64,000 nt of DNA, taken from positions 248,001 to 312,000 of the forward strand of contig NZ_CP136521.1 in the NCBI RefSeq assembly GCF_032814565.1, in the 5' to 3' direction. This DNA comes from Hwangdonia lutea. Its GTDB lineage: Bacteria; Bacteroidota; Bacteroidia; Flavobacteriales; Flavobacteriaceae. A program made the translations under genes and the position numbers. The notes under the pieces were generated by a model. The model made no database searches, was not told where the DNA came from, and saw only the letters and a list, made by a program, of their open reading frames with translations. Position 1 is the stretch's first letter, and every line of letters begins with the position of its first letter. Shown here piece by piece: positions 8,319 to 17,479 of the stretch.

Positions 8319-9785
8319 TTATTCATTTTTAAGTAACCACATGTCGCCGTTTACAGTATCTCCATTAGGGTATTGACTGTTTATTGCGGCTTCAAGGTTT
8401 TCTCTGTTTGACTGAATTTCACTTTCTGGATACATCCATCGTTTTGGGATGTTGCCGTCATTTAAAATGCCTGGTCCATCGGTAGAAAATTCTGGGAATC
8501 CGGTTCTTCTTTGGTTGTAAAATGCTTCCCAACCCGAGTTCATAAAAAATGACAAATATTTCTGTGTTATAATCATTTCAATGCCTTGAGATGCGTTGTA
8601 AACAATTTGTGGGTTTGCCAAGTACGTGTCGATAGCAGCGCTGTCTATATTATAAAACTGCATAGAAGCGCGAATTCCATTTTGGTAATGCTCACTCGCA
8701 TCTCCGCTAGTCCATCCTCTGGCTGCCGCTTCTGCCAATATAAACTGCACCTCGGCATAACCAATGGCTATACTTGGCTCGTTTACGGGATCATTATAAT
8801 ATCGTTCTGCAATCAATGAACCTTCGCCTTGAGACACTCTAGCAGAATTTGCCGATGCCAAATCGCTTCCGGGTAAACCGCCATAGGCATTAAAATCATC
8901 TTCAGGAAGATTTGCACCATTTTCTTCGCGTTGAGCAAAGGCAAAAAGTCTTGGATCTTCTCTGTCTTTAAGATGATTTATAAACGATTCGTCCATGTAA
9001 TAATTCGTTTTAATTTGATTGGAATTAAAATATGGATACTCGTTACCATCTAAATCATAATATGGCAATGCAGTATTATCATCATTTGATGTAAATATGG
9101 GATATTGACTCGGATTATTCACAATGGCATTAAACCTGCTTACCACACCAACGTTAAAATTACCCTCTTTTTTTGACAATGACATTAAAATACGCAAACT
9201 CAATGCGTTTACCGCTTTACGCCATTTTGATAAATCACCGCCGTAAATTAGGTCGCCACTAATGGTTCCGGTTTCACTAGATAACAAGGTGTTTGCTTCG
9301 TCCAATTCATCAAGAATACCAATATAAATATCTTCTTGCTTATCGTATTTTGCTGTAAAAATGGGCTCATCGGCACTCCCTTTAAGTGCTTCGCTATACG
9401 GCACATCGCCAAAGGTTCGGGTAAGGTCCGTCATAAAATAAGATCTGAAAAATTTACCCAAGGCAGCGTAAGCTGTTTTTCCAGCCAAAGTAGCTTCCTC
9501 TTCCATTTTCAAAACTTGTCTTAAATTGTTGTAAGTGCCAAATCCACTACGCTGCCAACCATATAGTTGATACGTGTTATTATGCTCTACATTTACCATT
9601 TGCCTACTTGCAAAGGCAGCATCTGTTGATACAATATTGAATGCACTAATTTGAATTCCTGTTAAAAGCAAACTAGGGTCGCCTTTTGTTGTTCTATTGG
9701 GATCGTTTTGAAAATCATCAAAATTTGTACAGCTTCCTAATGTAATAAGTAATATTAAGCTGTATAAGAGTTTTATATTTTTCAT
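8319..9785 (-). CDS. SusD/RagB-family (SusD-like_2) outer-membrane lipoprotein
   Basis: The 488-residue protein has a lipobox (LITLGSCTNFDDF, Cys19), the typical N-terminal NDPNRTT segment, the helical TPR-like core (FRSYFMTDLTRTFGDVPYSEALKG, YGGDLSKWRKAVNALSLRILMSL) and the conserved C-terminal region (MYPESEIQSNRENLEAA). SusD proteins form the hinged lid over the SusC pore and deliver oligosaccharides to it. The gene lies 14 bp after susC. This sub-family (SusD-like_2) often has shorter and more varied substrates than classic SusD. The actual ligand is not readable from sequence. Confidence 0.95.
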   Translation of the reverse strand: MKNIKLLYSLILLITLGSCTNFDDFQNDPNRTTKGDPSLLLTGIQISAFNIVSTDAAFASRQMVNVEHNNTYQLYGWQRSGFGTYNNLRQVLKMEEEATLAGKTAYAALGKFFRSYFMTDLTRTFGDVPYSEALKGSADEPIFTAKYDKQEDIYIGILDELDEANTLLSSETGTISGDLIYGGDLSKWRKAVNALSLRILMSLSKKEGNFNVGVVSRFNAIVNNPSQYPIFTSNDDNTALPYYDLDGNEYPYFNSNQIKTNYYMDESFINHLKDREDPRLFAFAQREENGANLPEDDFNAYGGLPGSDLASANSARVSQGEGSLIAERYYNDPVNEPSIAIGYAEVQFILAEAAARGWTSGDASEHYQNGIRASMQFYNIDSAAIDTYLANPQIVYNASQGIEMIITQKYLSFFMNSGWEAFYNQRRTGFPEFSTDGPGILNDGNIPKRWMYPESEIQSNRENLEAAINSQYPNGDTVNGDMWLLKNE

Positions 9786-9799
9786 CTTTTGTATTTTTT

Positions 9800-12700
9800 T
9801 TAGAATGACACGTTCAAGTTAAACCCGATGTTTCTTGTTGAAGGGGTTTGAAGATTATCAAAACCTGAATCTGGATCAACATTTGGTAAATCGGACCATA
9901 AAGCTAAATTTCTTCCCACAAATGAAATAGCTGCTTTGTCAATATTTAATGCGCTAGTATATTTCTGTGGAATATTATAAGTAAGCGTAATCTCCCTTAA
10001 CTTTAAGAACGATTGACTGTAATAATGGTCTAAAACGGCATTGCTCGTATTTTTGTTCCAAGAAATGTAGTTGATTTTTGTTGTGTTTGGTGCGTACACA
10101 CGTGTATCATTGGTAATGTTTCCATAAATATCGTATTCCACATCACCGCCAACAACCACAACACCTGGACCAATAAAAGAATCTACGCCATTATTGGCCG
10201 CTTCTCTATGTTCGTTTACGGTTCCGGGGTGCGTGCCACTCCACCACATTTTTTGATTGGTAGTGGAGTAAATAAGACCTCCAAGTCTACCATCAAAAGC
10301 AACGTTTAAACTAAAATCTTTATAGGTAAAAGTGTTTTGAAAACCATACACCCAATTAGCATCTGAATATCCTCTTCTTCTTGAAAAGGTATCGTTTAAC
10401 GGAAATCCATTAGAACCATATATTAACTGTCCACCCGGTGTTTTTAAGTACGGTGTAGAATATATTTGATCGGTTCTAGAACCAACTTTTATATTTCCAA
10501 TACGATCGGAACCATCGTAAACACTTTCCAATGTTCTGTGGCTACTACTCCAGTTGGTGGCAATATCCCATCTAAAATCATCCGATTTTATTGGGGTTCC
10601 CGCTAATATAAATTCAACACCTGTTCTTGCGTATTCGTTTCCGTTAATTAATCGAGAACCAAATCCGGAGGTTATCGAAATGGGCACGGTAACAATGTTA
10701 TTGGTTTCTTTGATGCTGTAATAGGTGGCATCAAGTTTTAATCTGCTCTTAAAAAACCTGATATCCAAACCTACCTCATAAGTATCAGAAGTTTCAGGGT
10801 TAATATCGTCGTTTAATAAAGTGCTCGGATAGTTTAATGAAGAGTTATTGTTCCAACTTATCCCGTTGTTATATGCGGTTAAGTGAGAATAGGTTGCTCC
10901 TGTTCTACCGTCTGATACATTGGCCCAAGAACCTCTAAGTTTTACAAATGAAATCGGGTCTCCAAAATCAACTAAATCTGAAATTACTGCTGAAAAAGAA
11001 ACCGATGGATAAAAGAAATTGTTGTTTTTTACCGGTAAGGTGGACACCCAGTCCTGTCTGCCCGTAATACCTAAGTAAAACGCCCGTAAAAACTCAACAT
11101 CCAAAGTAGTGTAAATACTATTAACCAACTCTTTACCATACCAATTTGAGCCCTTTAATGGGTTGATTGAATTTGCTGTATTGTAATAATCGGGAATAGT
11201 TAAACCATCTGTACGTAAAGACAGGTTTCTATTATCCCAATACCGCGTTGAAGCCCCAACACTTGCATTAAATTTAAGATCTTCATTTATTTCTTTTGAA
11301 TACGATGCAATAAGATCGACATTTAATGAAAAAGCAGTCGAGCTGTTTAAGAAATAATCGCCCTTTGATAAGGAACCATAGCCTATAATACTTTGCGGTT
11401 CTTTCCAGTCTCTATTGGTTGTAGACGAGTTAAATCCTGTCCTAAAATTAACCGTAAAATCCTCAGTGGGGTCGTAATTAATGTTTAAGTTTCCATAGGT
11501 ATTGTCTTTGTAGTAACCTTGTAAAGCTTCGTAAGCAATAAAATAAGGGTTATTATACCAAGAGGTATTAAAGTGTTTTTGCTGCACACCTTCTTGACCT
11601 TCGGCCCAGTAATCTCTTAAATCCCGTACATCTACATCAACACCAGTCCACAATACCAAGTTGTACAATTGGTTGTGAGGCCCATATCCTGTTTGTGGAA
11701 AGTTTTTAGTGTATTGTTTATTATACGTTAATGAGGCATCAACTTTTAGTTTATCGGTTAGGTTATACCCCCCTGAAACTCCAAATGATGAATTGTTAAG
11801 TCCCGTATTTGGCGCAACGCCTTTTTGATAAATATGAGATGTTGTAACCCTAAAATTACCTTTATCGTTTCCGCCACTAACAGCAATGTTATTTGTGTAA
11901 ATCAGTCCGGTATCAAAGAAATTTTTAACATTGTCTTTTCCTCTTGATATAAATGGAATTGGAATACGATTTCCCGTATTGGGGTCGATCGGACTGTTAT
12001 ACTGAACAACCTCGTTAAAGCCACTTGGTGTTGATGGATCTAATTGGTCTAATTTTGGACCCCAAATCCAACCGCCACCTTCGGTACCGCCGCCGCCGCC
12101 ATTAACGTAAGCATACGATCCGTTATCACCGTTACCATATGTAGTTTGAACTTTTGGAATACGAATATAACTGGGCTGAAACATAGCACTTGTGTTGTAA
12201 TCTACTCTTGTAACGCCATTTTCTCCGCGTTTTGTGGTAATCATTAAAGCACCACTTCTACCAATCGATCCATAAAGTGCCGATGCCGTGGCACCTTTTA
12301 ATACACTGATTTCTGCAATATCATCGGCGTTTAATTTCCAGTAATCGTTGTCGGTACTAGGAATACCATCAATTACAATTAACGGCGTACCGCCTCTTAA
12401 AGATATGCTTGGGTCGGCAAATAAATCGGTACTGTTTCTAATGGTTAAACCAGCAACTTTACCAGTTAAAGAGTTAACTACATTAGGCTCTCGCGCTTTA
12501 ACCATAGATTCACCCTTAACCTCTTGAACAGCGTATCCTAAAGATTTTGTTTCTTTTTTTATACCTAGAGCCGTTACTACAACCTCATCGAGTTGAGCCG
12601 CATCTTCAATTAATTCGATGGTAAAAAAATTGGTGTCGCCCACGATAATTTCCTGGGTAACAAACCCGATATAGGAAATAACCAAAACAGATTGTTTAGA

Positions 12701-12934
12701 TGGGACCGTGAGTGAAAAGTTTCCATCAAAATCGGTAGCATCGCCAATGGCTGTTCCTTTAACAACAATATTTACACCTGGAATGGGTTGCTTCGAATTC
12801 GAGTCGGTAACTTTTCCTTTAACTTCTATTTCCTGTGCCCAACAGGTAATAGTAAATGCGAAAAAAAACAGCAACGAGAACAGTTTTTGATTTTTTTTCT
12901 TCCGAAAAGGAAAACTAAGTAAAGTTTGTTTCAT
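9800..12934 (-). CDS. SusC/RagA-family TonB-dependent oligosaccharide transporter (PUL1)
   Basis: The 1044-residue protein has a signal peptide (ending TCWAQ, residue 34), a CarboxypepD_reg-like domain (VKGKVTDSNSKQPIPGVNIVVKG onward, about 38-120), the SusC-type motif DEVVVTALGIKK, a plug domain (about 125-235, with SLRGG and VLKGATASALYG) and a long beta-barrel that ends in an aromatic residue (LNVSF). It imports glycan oligomers through the outer membrane with energy from TonB. It is the first gene of the PUL1 operon and is divergent from the TetR regulator, with a 156-bp shared control region. Confidence 0.97.
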   Translation of the reverse strand: MKQTLLSFPFRKKKNQKLFSLLFFFAFTITCWAQEIEVKGKVTDSNSKQPIPGVNIVVKGTAIGDATDFDGNFSLTVPSKQSVLVISYIGFVTQEIIVGDTNFFTIELIEDAAQLDEVVVTALGIKKETKSLGYAVQEVKGESMVKAREPNVVNSLTGKVAGLTIRNSTDLFADPSISLRGGTPLIVIDGIPSTDNDYWKLNADDIAEISVLKGATASALYGSIGRSGALMITTKRGENGVTRVDYNTSAMFQPSYIRIPKVQTTYGNGDNGSYAYVNGGGGGTEGGGWIWGPKLDQLDPSTPSGFNEVVQYNSPIDPNTGNRIPIPFISRGKDNVKNFFDTGLIYTNNIAVSGGNDKGNFRVTTSHIYQKGVAPNTGLNNSSFGVSGGYNLTDKLKVDASLTYNKQYTKNFPQTGYGPHNQLYNLVLWTGVDVDVRDLRDYWAEGQEGVQQKHFNTSWYNNPYFIAYEALQGYYKDNTYGNLNINYDPTEDFTVNFRTGFNSSTTNRDWKEPQSIIGYGSLSKGDYFLNSSTAFSLNVDLIASYSKEINEDLKFNASVGASTRYWDNRNLSLRTDGLTIPDYYNTANSINPLKGSNWYGKELVNSIYTTLDVEFLRAFYLGITGRQDWVSTLPVKNNNFFYPSVSFSAVISDLVDFGDPISFVKLRGSWANVSDGRTGATYSHLTAYNNGISWNNNSSLNYPSTLLNDDINPETSDTYEVGLDIRFFKSRLKLDATYYSIKETNNIVTVPISITSGFGSRLINGNEYARTGVEFILAGTPIKSDDFRWDIATNWSSSHRTLESVYDGSDRIGNIKVGSRTDQIYSTPYLKTPGGQLIYGSNGFPLNDTFSRRRGYSDANWVYGFQNTFTYKDFSLNVAFDGRLGGLIYSTTNQKMWWSGTHPGTVNEHREAANNGVDSFIGPGVVVVGGDVEYDIYGNITNDTRVYAPNTTKINYISWNKNTSNAVLDHYYSQSFLKLREITLTYNIPQKYTSALNIDKAAISFVGRNLALWSDLPNVDPDSGFDNLQTPSTRNIGFNLNVSF

Positions 12935-13090
12935 AATAATTTGAATTGTTTAGTTTGTATTGTTTAACAACATTTGTTGCATTTTTCGCAAAGAATCACA
13001 ACAAACGTTCGGCTAATATAAAAATTAAATTAAATAAACGTTCAATCAATTTATTTTTTTTCAAAAAAAATTTATGCTTATATTCGTGGC
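12935..13090. promoter_or_regulatory. Divergent control region of PUL1 susC and the TetR gene
   Basis: This AT-rich 156-bp region holds two direct copies of AAACGTTC (13003-13010 and 13036-13043), 33 bp apart, which is about three helical turns. It also has a short inverted repeat CAACA-TT-TGTTG (12968-12979) in the susC leader. Read on the minus strand, a TTGATTG stretch and an AT-rich segment (TATATTAG) lie around and between the direct repeats, which would fit a susC promoter flanked by regulator sites. On the plus strand TATATTCG, one mismatch from TAnnTTTG, lies just before the TetR start. That the repeats bind the TetR protein is inference. Confidence 0.5.
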
Positions 13091-13702
13091 ATGGGTAGAA
13101 AAAGCTTAAAGAAAACGAGGCAAAAAGAGATTGTTTCGGCGTTTTACAATGTAGCCAAAAGAGAAGGTTTAGAAAATGCATCGATTGCAAAGGTGGCTAA
13201 AGAAATGGGAGTAAATCCTAGTTTGATAATTCATTACTTCACTTCAAAAGAAGAGCTTATTTTTGGTTTAATTAATTTTATTCTGGAAAGTTACAGGTTT
13301 ATATACCTCGCCGAAGAGGAGCAGCTAAATAGCAGAGAACGGCTTATTAAAGTTGTGGATAATTTGTTTTCAAGAGAGTGGAATGCCCTTTTTGATGACG
13401 GTGTATTTTACAGTTGTTTCAGTTTAATATTTAGAAGCCAAAGAATTAAAACCGAATTTAAAGAACTCCACAATCATTTAAGACAATTATTATCCGAAGT
13501 TATAGAGGCCGCAAAAAAGGACGGGCATCTACTAATTGAAAATTCCAAACAAACAGCCGATCTTATTTTTATTATGGTTGAAGGCGTGTATTACTATTTA
13601 TCTTTATTTGATGATGAAACTGTTTATAACGAGAAATTGGTTGAATACAAAAAAGCTGCTTTCGATATTTTAAAGCTGAACACTACCGTAGAACTCAACT
13701 AA
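13091..13702 (+). CDS. TetR/AcrR-family transcriptional regulator
   Basis: The 203-residue protein has an N-terminal TetR helix-turn-helix at about residues 10-55 (IVSAFYNVAKREGLENASIAKVAKEMGV, then NPSLIIHYFTSKEEL). The helical C-terminal ligand domain is of the BetI/AcrR kind with no recognisable ligand signature. It is divergent from susC of PUL1 with only 156 bp between them, so it probably controls the PUL and itself. PULs are usually run by hybrid two-component, ECF sigma/anti-sigma, AraC, GntR or LacI proteins, so a TetR here is less common. The 3' end is 6 bp from a convergent small gene. Confidence 0.88.
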   Translation: MGRKSLKKTRQKEIVSAFYNVAKREGLENASIAKVAKEMGVNPSLIIHYFTSKEELIFGLINFILESYRFIYLAEEEQLNSRERLIKVVDNLFSREWNALFDDGVFYSCFSLIFRSQRIKTEFKELHNHLRQLLSEVIEAAKKDGHLLIENSKQTADLIFIMVEGVYYYLSLFDDETVYNEKLVEYKKAAFDILKLNTTVELN

Positions 13703-13708
13703 ATAAAA

Positions 13709-13954
13709 CTACTTACTTTTAGCTCTAACGATACTGATAATCGCAATTACCCCGATACACATCCAAACAAAATTTAATATAAAATTAGGATCGTCGTCAA
13801 TTTTGTACGAATTAACCATGAGGCAAATAGCTCCTAAAACATTCATTAATTGGTAAGGAGTTTCGTCTGCTTCAATCTTTTTAAAACTCAATAATAGATA
13901 AGCGAAAATAAACAACAAGGCTCCAAACCAGCCAATAATCTCAAATATATTCAA
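13709..13954 (-). CDS. CBU_0592-like small membrane protein
   Basis: The 81-residue protein has three predicted membrane segments (IIGWFGALLFIFAYLLL, YQLMNVLGAICLMV, FILNFVWMCIGVIAII) and matches the pattern of the CBU_0592 family, which is widespread and has no known biochemical role. It is convergent with the TetR gene and stands alone. It belongs to neither PUL by any sequence sign. Confidence 0.72.
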   Translation of the reverse strand: MNIFEIIGWFGALLFIFAYLLLSFKKIEADETPYQLMNVLGAICLMVNSYKIDDDPNFILNFVWMCIGVIAIISIVRAKSK

Positions 13955-14289
13955 CTTAAAAATTTAGTGTTAGCAAAAACAAATGTAATTAATATCTTTT
14001 ATTTATGCTTCTGAGTTATTTTGACTTTAAAGTATCTAGAATTTATATGTTCACAATACTTTGGATTGTACCAATTTCAAAAAAGATTAAATCCAAAACC
14101 TTAGAACGGTCACCATCATAATTTAATACCCACAACCCTACTCTACCGGTATTATTGGAATGACTAAATCGAATTATTTTTGGCTTTTATGTTGCTAGCA
14201 ACAAACGCTTCAATAAAGAGTTGTGCATTAAAGGTATCACAGTGCCATTATAAAAAACACTTCTTAACAGATAATTCGATTATTACAGA
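13955..14289. other. 335-bp intergenic stretch with a perfect 14-bp palindrome and a possible gene relic
   Basis: No convincing gene lies here. A perfect palindrome, TGTTGCTAGCAACA, is at 14190-14203. Short inverted copies of AATCGAATTAT flank it at about 14167-14177 and 14274-14284. On the minus strand a stop-bounded frame of about 45 codons (roughly 14040-14185) reads like protein (IRFSHSNNTGRVGLWVLNYD) but has no start codon, so it may be a decayed gene end. It lies downstream of the long PUL2 operon; no clear terminator was found. Confidence 0.35.
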
Positions 14290-16329
14290 CTATCTTTTTT
14301 CAGGGCTAAATCGTAACCCAGTCATATCCGTTGGAATAAATGTAAACATCCAATTTTGATAGGCTGTAGCTCGAGGTATTTTAACAAAAACCGTATTCCA
14401 CCCTTTATTTAATTGTATTTTGCTCGGTGTTCTGGTCCAATAAAAATCTTGTTTTTCCCAAGGAATTTCTTGATCAACTTTAGAACCCCAACCTGTTTGT
14501 TTAGAAGGTTTCCAACCGGCATTCTCCCATAAAGGTGGTTCAACAGGCTTGTTATTTACCCAAATATTACCTCCTGCCTGATCCCAAGAACCAATTTCTG
14601 GAACACCTAAGTGTATTTTATTTGCTCGTAATGCGGTTTCAAAACCTATCATTGCCTCAATTTCACGATTCTTATCCGAATGAATATAAGTCGTGGCATA
14701 AACGGCTTGTCCAACTTTAGCCTCTATAAAGTGGCCATTTTTCATCCAACGTTCTTTCATTACAATTGTATTTCCAACGGCTTTTTTCCATGTCAAAATG
14801 GTGTCACCGTATCTATAGGATGTCTTCATTTCTTTCAATATTTCATCGCCATCATTTTTATTAAAAGGCCCTATAAGTTTCCATTCTTTATCACTTTGTC
14901 GGAAATATGGAAACGGCTCATTTGCAAAATATTTCTTTTTATGAAACAATAAAATGTCTTCAAAAGCACTGTAATAATTATATGCCTCGGTTCCTTTTAA
15001 CGGCATTTTAGCATAATATTCCGGATAGCCTTTTTCTAAATCTGCCGTCCACGTTGTCCAAGCATAAGTTAACATTGACGGATAAACCGGGTTTTGCTCA
15101 AATGCTTCAGATTCGTGTTTTAAGTTTACATCGGGCCAAAAACAAAGGGTACCGCCAATAACGTTATTTACCGAAGGAAATCCGATAGGCCTAAAAAACA
15201 GCCTTTGTATTTGCATCATGGGTTCTGCACCATTTACATAATTACTCCATGAATCTATTTCTCTGTAATTGCCCGGTTTTACATCGTCGGCCACCCATGT
15301 TTGGCGAATAACATCGTCATCGGCCTCTAATCCGGGGTGCCAAATAATTACCTCCCGATTAGCATCTTTACAGATTTTTACCATGGCCGCGATAAATCCT
15401 TTAGGGTTAGGAATTTTTACTTCATCAGAGCCAATGTGGATTATCGGGCAATCTTCTTGTGGGATTTCAGTAAAAAACTCATTTAAAACACCTTCTAAAA
15501 TGGCCATACCTTTTTCAGATTCCATCTTCACGCCCATAGAGGTAACAAAAGAATCGCTATGCCCGGGCATATCAATTTCCGGAATGACCTGGATATGTCT
15601 TTCTTTAGCATATTTAAAAATTTCTCGTATTTCATCGTAGGTATAATACATTCCCGGATCTCTGGTCTGGCGATGGTTATTGCTATACGTTAATTCAGGA
15701 TATAATTTGCTTTCTATTCTCCAAGCGGGCCTATCGGTTAAATGCCAGTGAAATGTGTTAAGCTTATATTTTGCCATAATATCCAGTTGCTTTTTAAGGC
15801 TAGACATGCTTTGGTAATTCCTTCCAACATCAATCATATAACCGCGAAGCGCATGTTTAGGCCAATCTGAAATATCCACAAAAGGCACTTGAGCATTAGC
15901 GATTAACTGGCGTAAGGTTTGCAATGCATAAAAATTTCCACTTTCTGTTGATGAAGTGATGGTGATTCCTTTTTTTGTGGCTTTTAATGTATAGCCTTCA
16001 TCTTTAATTTTTTTATCGTTTTTAAAGATTATAAAAGCGGAAGCGTTTGCCGATACTTTTACATTGTTGGCACTTAATATAGATTTTAATTCTGATAGTA
16101 ATGCAGCCGTATTTTGATTACTTATTTCTTTTGAATCAATGGTAACTTCCGATACATTCAAATAACCATCTTGCCATTTGTATTCTTGCGGAAAGGGAAT
16201 GAGTTTAACGGGTGCATTTTTTAAATGTGCAACGGTAAATTTTGACTCGAAATGGGGTGTATTTTGACTACTGAGATTTGAACAGATTAAAAAAATCAAC
16301 AATTGAAATAACCGACTTATAATTTTCAT
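14290..16329 (-). CDS. GH20 beta-N-acetylhexosaminidase, secreted
   Basis: The 679-residue protein has a signal peptide (ICSNLSSQ, about 22 residues), a GH20b alpha/beta domain (about 40-155, including LIPFPQEYKWQDG and YALQTLRQLI) and the GH20 TIM barrel. Barrel hallmarks are RGYMIDVGRNYQ, LNTFHWHLTDRPAWRIE, IPEIDMPGHSDS and the catalytic Asp302-Glu303 pair in HIGSDEV. A beta-rich C-terminal region of about 200 residues ends the protein. The family cleaves terminal beta-GlcNAc/GalNAc by substrate-assisted catalysis. It is the last gene of the PUL2 run, 14 bp after the aminotransferase gene. Confidence 0.92.
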   Translation of the reverse strand: MKIISRLFQLLIFLICSNLSSQNTPHFESKFTVAHLKNAPVKLIPFPQEYKWQDGYLNVSEVTIDSKEISNQNTAALLSELKSILSANNVKVSANASAFIIFKNDKKIKDEGYTLKATKKGITITSSTESGNFYALQTLRQLIANAQVPFVDISDWPKHALRGYMIDVGRNYQSMSSLKKQLDIMAKYKLNTFHWHLTDRPAWRIESKLYPELTYSNNHRQTRDPGMYYTYDEIREIFKYAKERHIQVIPEIDMPGHSDSFVTSMGVKMESEKGMAILEGVLNEFFTEIPQEDCPIIHIGSDEVKIPNPKGFIAAMVKICKDANREVIIWHPGLEADDDVIRQTWVADDVKPGNYREIDSWSNYVNGAEPMMQIQRLFFRPIGFPSVNNVIGGTLCFWPDVNLKHESEAFEQNPVYPSMLTYAWTTWTADLEKGYPEYYAKMPLKGTEAYNYYSAFEDILLFHKKKYFANEPFPYFRQSDKEWKLIGPFNKNDGDEILKEMKTSYRYGDTILTWKKAVGNTIVMKERWMKNGHFIEAKVGQAVYATTYIHSDKNREIEAMIGFETALRANKIHLGVPEIGSWDQAGGNIWVNNKPVEPPLWENAGWKPSKQTGWGSKVDQEIPWEKQDFYWTRTPSKIQLNKGWNTVFVKIPRATAYQNWMFTFIPTDMTGLRFSPEKR

Positions 16330-16343
16330 TATTTTATATAATT

Positions 16344-17456
16344 TTAAATGATAGCTTTTAAAGCACCCAACAACATATTTACATGATTTATGGTGGCACT
16401 TTCACCCATTAATCCAACGCGCCAAATCTTACCTGCAAATGGCCCCAAACCGCCCCCAACTTCAATATTATATTCATTTAATAATTGTTTTCTAATGGCG
16501 AGTTCGTCTAATCCTTTAGGGATTTTAACGGCGTTTAACATGGGTAATCTATAGGCGTTTTCAACCAAAAACTCAAAGCCTAAATTTTCCAGTCCATCTC
16601 TTAATAGTTCATGGTTTTGCTGATGTCTTTTAAAACGATTTTCCAATCCTTCTTCCAATACCAATCTTAACGATTCTCTCATGGCAAACATCGCGGAAAC
16701 TGGAGCTGTGTGATGATAGGCTCTTTTAGCGCCTTCCCAATAGTTCTTGACCATGGTGAGGTCTAAAAACCAACTTTGAACCTTTGTTTTTCTTTGATCT
16801 AAAACATCAATAGCGGCTTGACTGAAAGTAACAGGCGATAATCCCGGAGGCGCACTCAAACACTTTTGACTTCCCGAATATAACGCATCAATGCCCCATT
16901 CATCAACTCTTAAATCGGTGCCACAATATGAGGTAACCGCATCTACAACCAATAGAGCACCGGATTCCTTTGTGAGTTTACTAATTTCTTCCAATGGTTG
17001 TAAAACTCCGGTTGATGTTTCTGCATGCACAATAGCCAACAACTTCGGCTTACAACTTGCTAAGGCTTTTTTAACATCGTCTGGATTTATGGGTTTGCCC
17101 CATTCCGATTCTACTTTTATCACTTTAGCACCACAACGCTCCGCAATATCTGCTAACCGCGTGCCAAAAACACCATGGATGCATATTACAGCTTCATCGC
17201 CCGGTTCCAACAAGTTTACCAAACAAGTTTCCATACCTGCACTTCCGGGTGCAGAAACCACAAATGTTAAGGGGTTTTGAGTTTTCAATGTTTGCTGCGT
17301 CATTTGTTTTATGTCGTCCATGACCTCTAAAAACTCCGGATCCAAATGCCCGACCAGTGGGGTTGACATCGCCTTTAAAACTCGTGGGTGCACATCGCTT
17401 GGGCCTGGTCCCATTAAAATTCTGTTACTCGTGTTTAGCTCGTTTATCTGTCTCAT
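16344..17456 (-). CDS. Class V aminotransferase, alanine/serine-glyoxylate type
   Basis: The 370-residue PLP enzyme has the alanine-glyoxylate / serine-pyruvate aminotransferase layout: MGPGPSDVHPRVLKAM at the start, the APGSAGMET segment, Asp172 in VVDAVTSYCGTDLRVD (contacts the PLP ring) and the Schiff-base Lys198 in YSGSQKCLSAPPG. It would convert glyoxylate (or a related 2-oxoacid) to glycine with an amino-acid donor. It sits 23 bp after the gene for the FAD/Fe-S dehydrogenase, whose expected product could be glyoxylate, which supports this role. Ureidoglycine-glyoxylate aminotransferase is a near relative that cannot be excluded, but no purine genes are nearby. Confidence 0.86.
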   Translation of the reverse strand: MRQINELNTSNRILMGPGPSDVHPRVLKAMSTPLVGHLDPEFLEVMDDIKQMTQQTLKTQNPLTFVVSAPGSAGMETCLVNLLEPGDEAVICIHGVFGTRLADIAERCGAKVIKVESEWGKPINPDDVKKALASCKPKLLAIVHAETSTGVLQPLEEISKLTKESGALLVVDAVTSYCGTDLRVDEWGIDALYSGSQKCLSAPPGLSPVTFSQAAIDVLDQRKTKVQSWFLDLTMVKNYWEGAKRAYHHTAPVSAMFAMRESLRLVLEEGLENRFKRHQQNHELLRDGLENLGFEFLVENAYRLPMLNAVKIPKGLDELAIRKQLLNEYNIEVGGGLGPFAGKIWRVGLMGESATINHVNMLLGALKAII

Positions 17457-17479
17457 GATACATTGTATTTTTAAAAATC

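Noticed and set aside
12960-12968. TTGTTTAAC upstream of PUL1 susC as another site for the CarH-like regulator.
   Set aside because: An isolated 9-mer is expected about once or twice by chance in an AT-rich 64-kb window; no second arm is near.
14535-15640. Several open frames on the plus strand opposite the GH20 gene.
   Set aside because: They lie wholly within a gene with full GH20 motifs, and their translations show no domain or signal sequence.
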